From the NCBI GenBank assembly GCA_012961745.1, contig DTYT01000229.1, forward strand, positions 1-5,749: 5,749 nucleotides of DNA, read 5' to 3'. A model generated the notes under the pieces. It had not been told where the DNA came from. It saw nothing but the letters and a program-made list of their open reading frames with translations, and searched no databases. Source of the stretch: Kiritimatiellia bacterium. Lineage in GTDB: Bacteria; Verrucomicrobiota; Kiritimatiellia; B70-G9. Below, one piece after another: positions 5,608 to 5,749 of this stretch (the stretch's first letter is position 1; each line of letters begins with the position of its first letter). Position numbers and translations under genes: made by a program.

Positions 5608-5749
5608 CCCGAACACCTCCGGGAAGTACATCTCGTAGGCGTAGGTAGGCAGCACCTTGAACTCGCCGCTCAGGCTGGGACGCGAAGACCGCTCTGCGGA
5701 TTCTTTTTACGACCGTGCGCATATCGTCTTTCAGGGCACGCAGCACTTC
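5608..5749 (-). other. Coding-like but frame-disrupted sequence upstream of the aminotransferase fragment
   Basis: On the minus strand, the stretch 5608-5676 reads SLSGEFKVLPTYAYEMYFPE in one frame with almost all third positions G or C, so it looks protein-coding. The stretch from 5749 to about 5704 reads EVLRALKDDMRTVVK in another frame. Each frame differs by one base from the next. Removing one A from the five-A run (5704-5708) and one G from GGG (5608-5610) would make one continuous reading frame running into the aminotransferase. No frame contains the SK..N..GWR lysine motif expected about 30 residues before KDNCDSG. I do not recognise this segment. It may be a degraded gene, a chimeric assembly or a low-quality contig end. 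Confidence 0.45.

Overview
This is a GC-rich stretch of an apparently Gram-negative bacterial chromosome. It carries ordinary envelope and housekeeping genes and shows no mobile element, CRISPR array, tRNA or rRNA. The Gram-negative inference rests on an LpoB-type outer-membrane lipoprotein at the left edge and a CsgG/FlgO-like protein with a PEGA domain beside it. Strong GC bias at third codon positions creates many long antisense and out-of-frame open frames, which I treated as shadows. A PVC-type lineage (Verrucomicrobiota, Kiritimatiellota, Lentisphaerota) would fit the gene mix, but this is only an impression.

Left region (1-1341): a divergent pair. On the minus strand is the N-terminal half of an LpoB-family penicillin-binding-protein activator, cut by the window edge. 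On the plus strand is an exported 303-residue protein with a CsgG/TolB-N-like N-terminal domain and a C-terminal PEGA domain. The roughly 110-base gap between them holds a perfect 14-bp palindrome, which overlaps the -10 element of a good sigma-70-like promoter for lpoB. The two proteins probably share a fold superfamily and may be co-regulated in cell-envelope work.

Centre (1396-4017, plus): a tight three-gene run with gaps of 6 and 12 bases. It encodes a DUF456-type membrane protein, an unrecognised four-helix membrane protein, and asparaginyl-tRNA synthetase (asnS). The synthetase is longer than usual because of an N-terminal extension and a charged coiled-coil insertion of about 70 residues between class II motifs 2 and 3.

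Right (4120-5749): a small Rossmann-like LOG/TIGR00725-family protein on the plus strand faces a minus-strand pair in which an aminotransferase C-terminal part is followed by a tandem ACT-domain protein. The ACT gene appears to start at a CTG codon behind a perfect Shine-Dalgarno sequence. The aminotransferase frame breaks near 5608-5610. The sequence beyond (5608-5749) looks coding in two other frames and lacks the expected PLP-lysine motif, so this end is either a damaged gene, a misassembly, or a contig end with indels.

The gaps 1342-1395, 4018-4119 and 4645-4705 hold no convincing element apart from ribosome-binding sites. I found no clearly new biological system. The best leads are the palindromic divergent promoter, the AsnRS coiled-coil insertion, the CTG start, and the anomalous right end.
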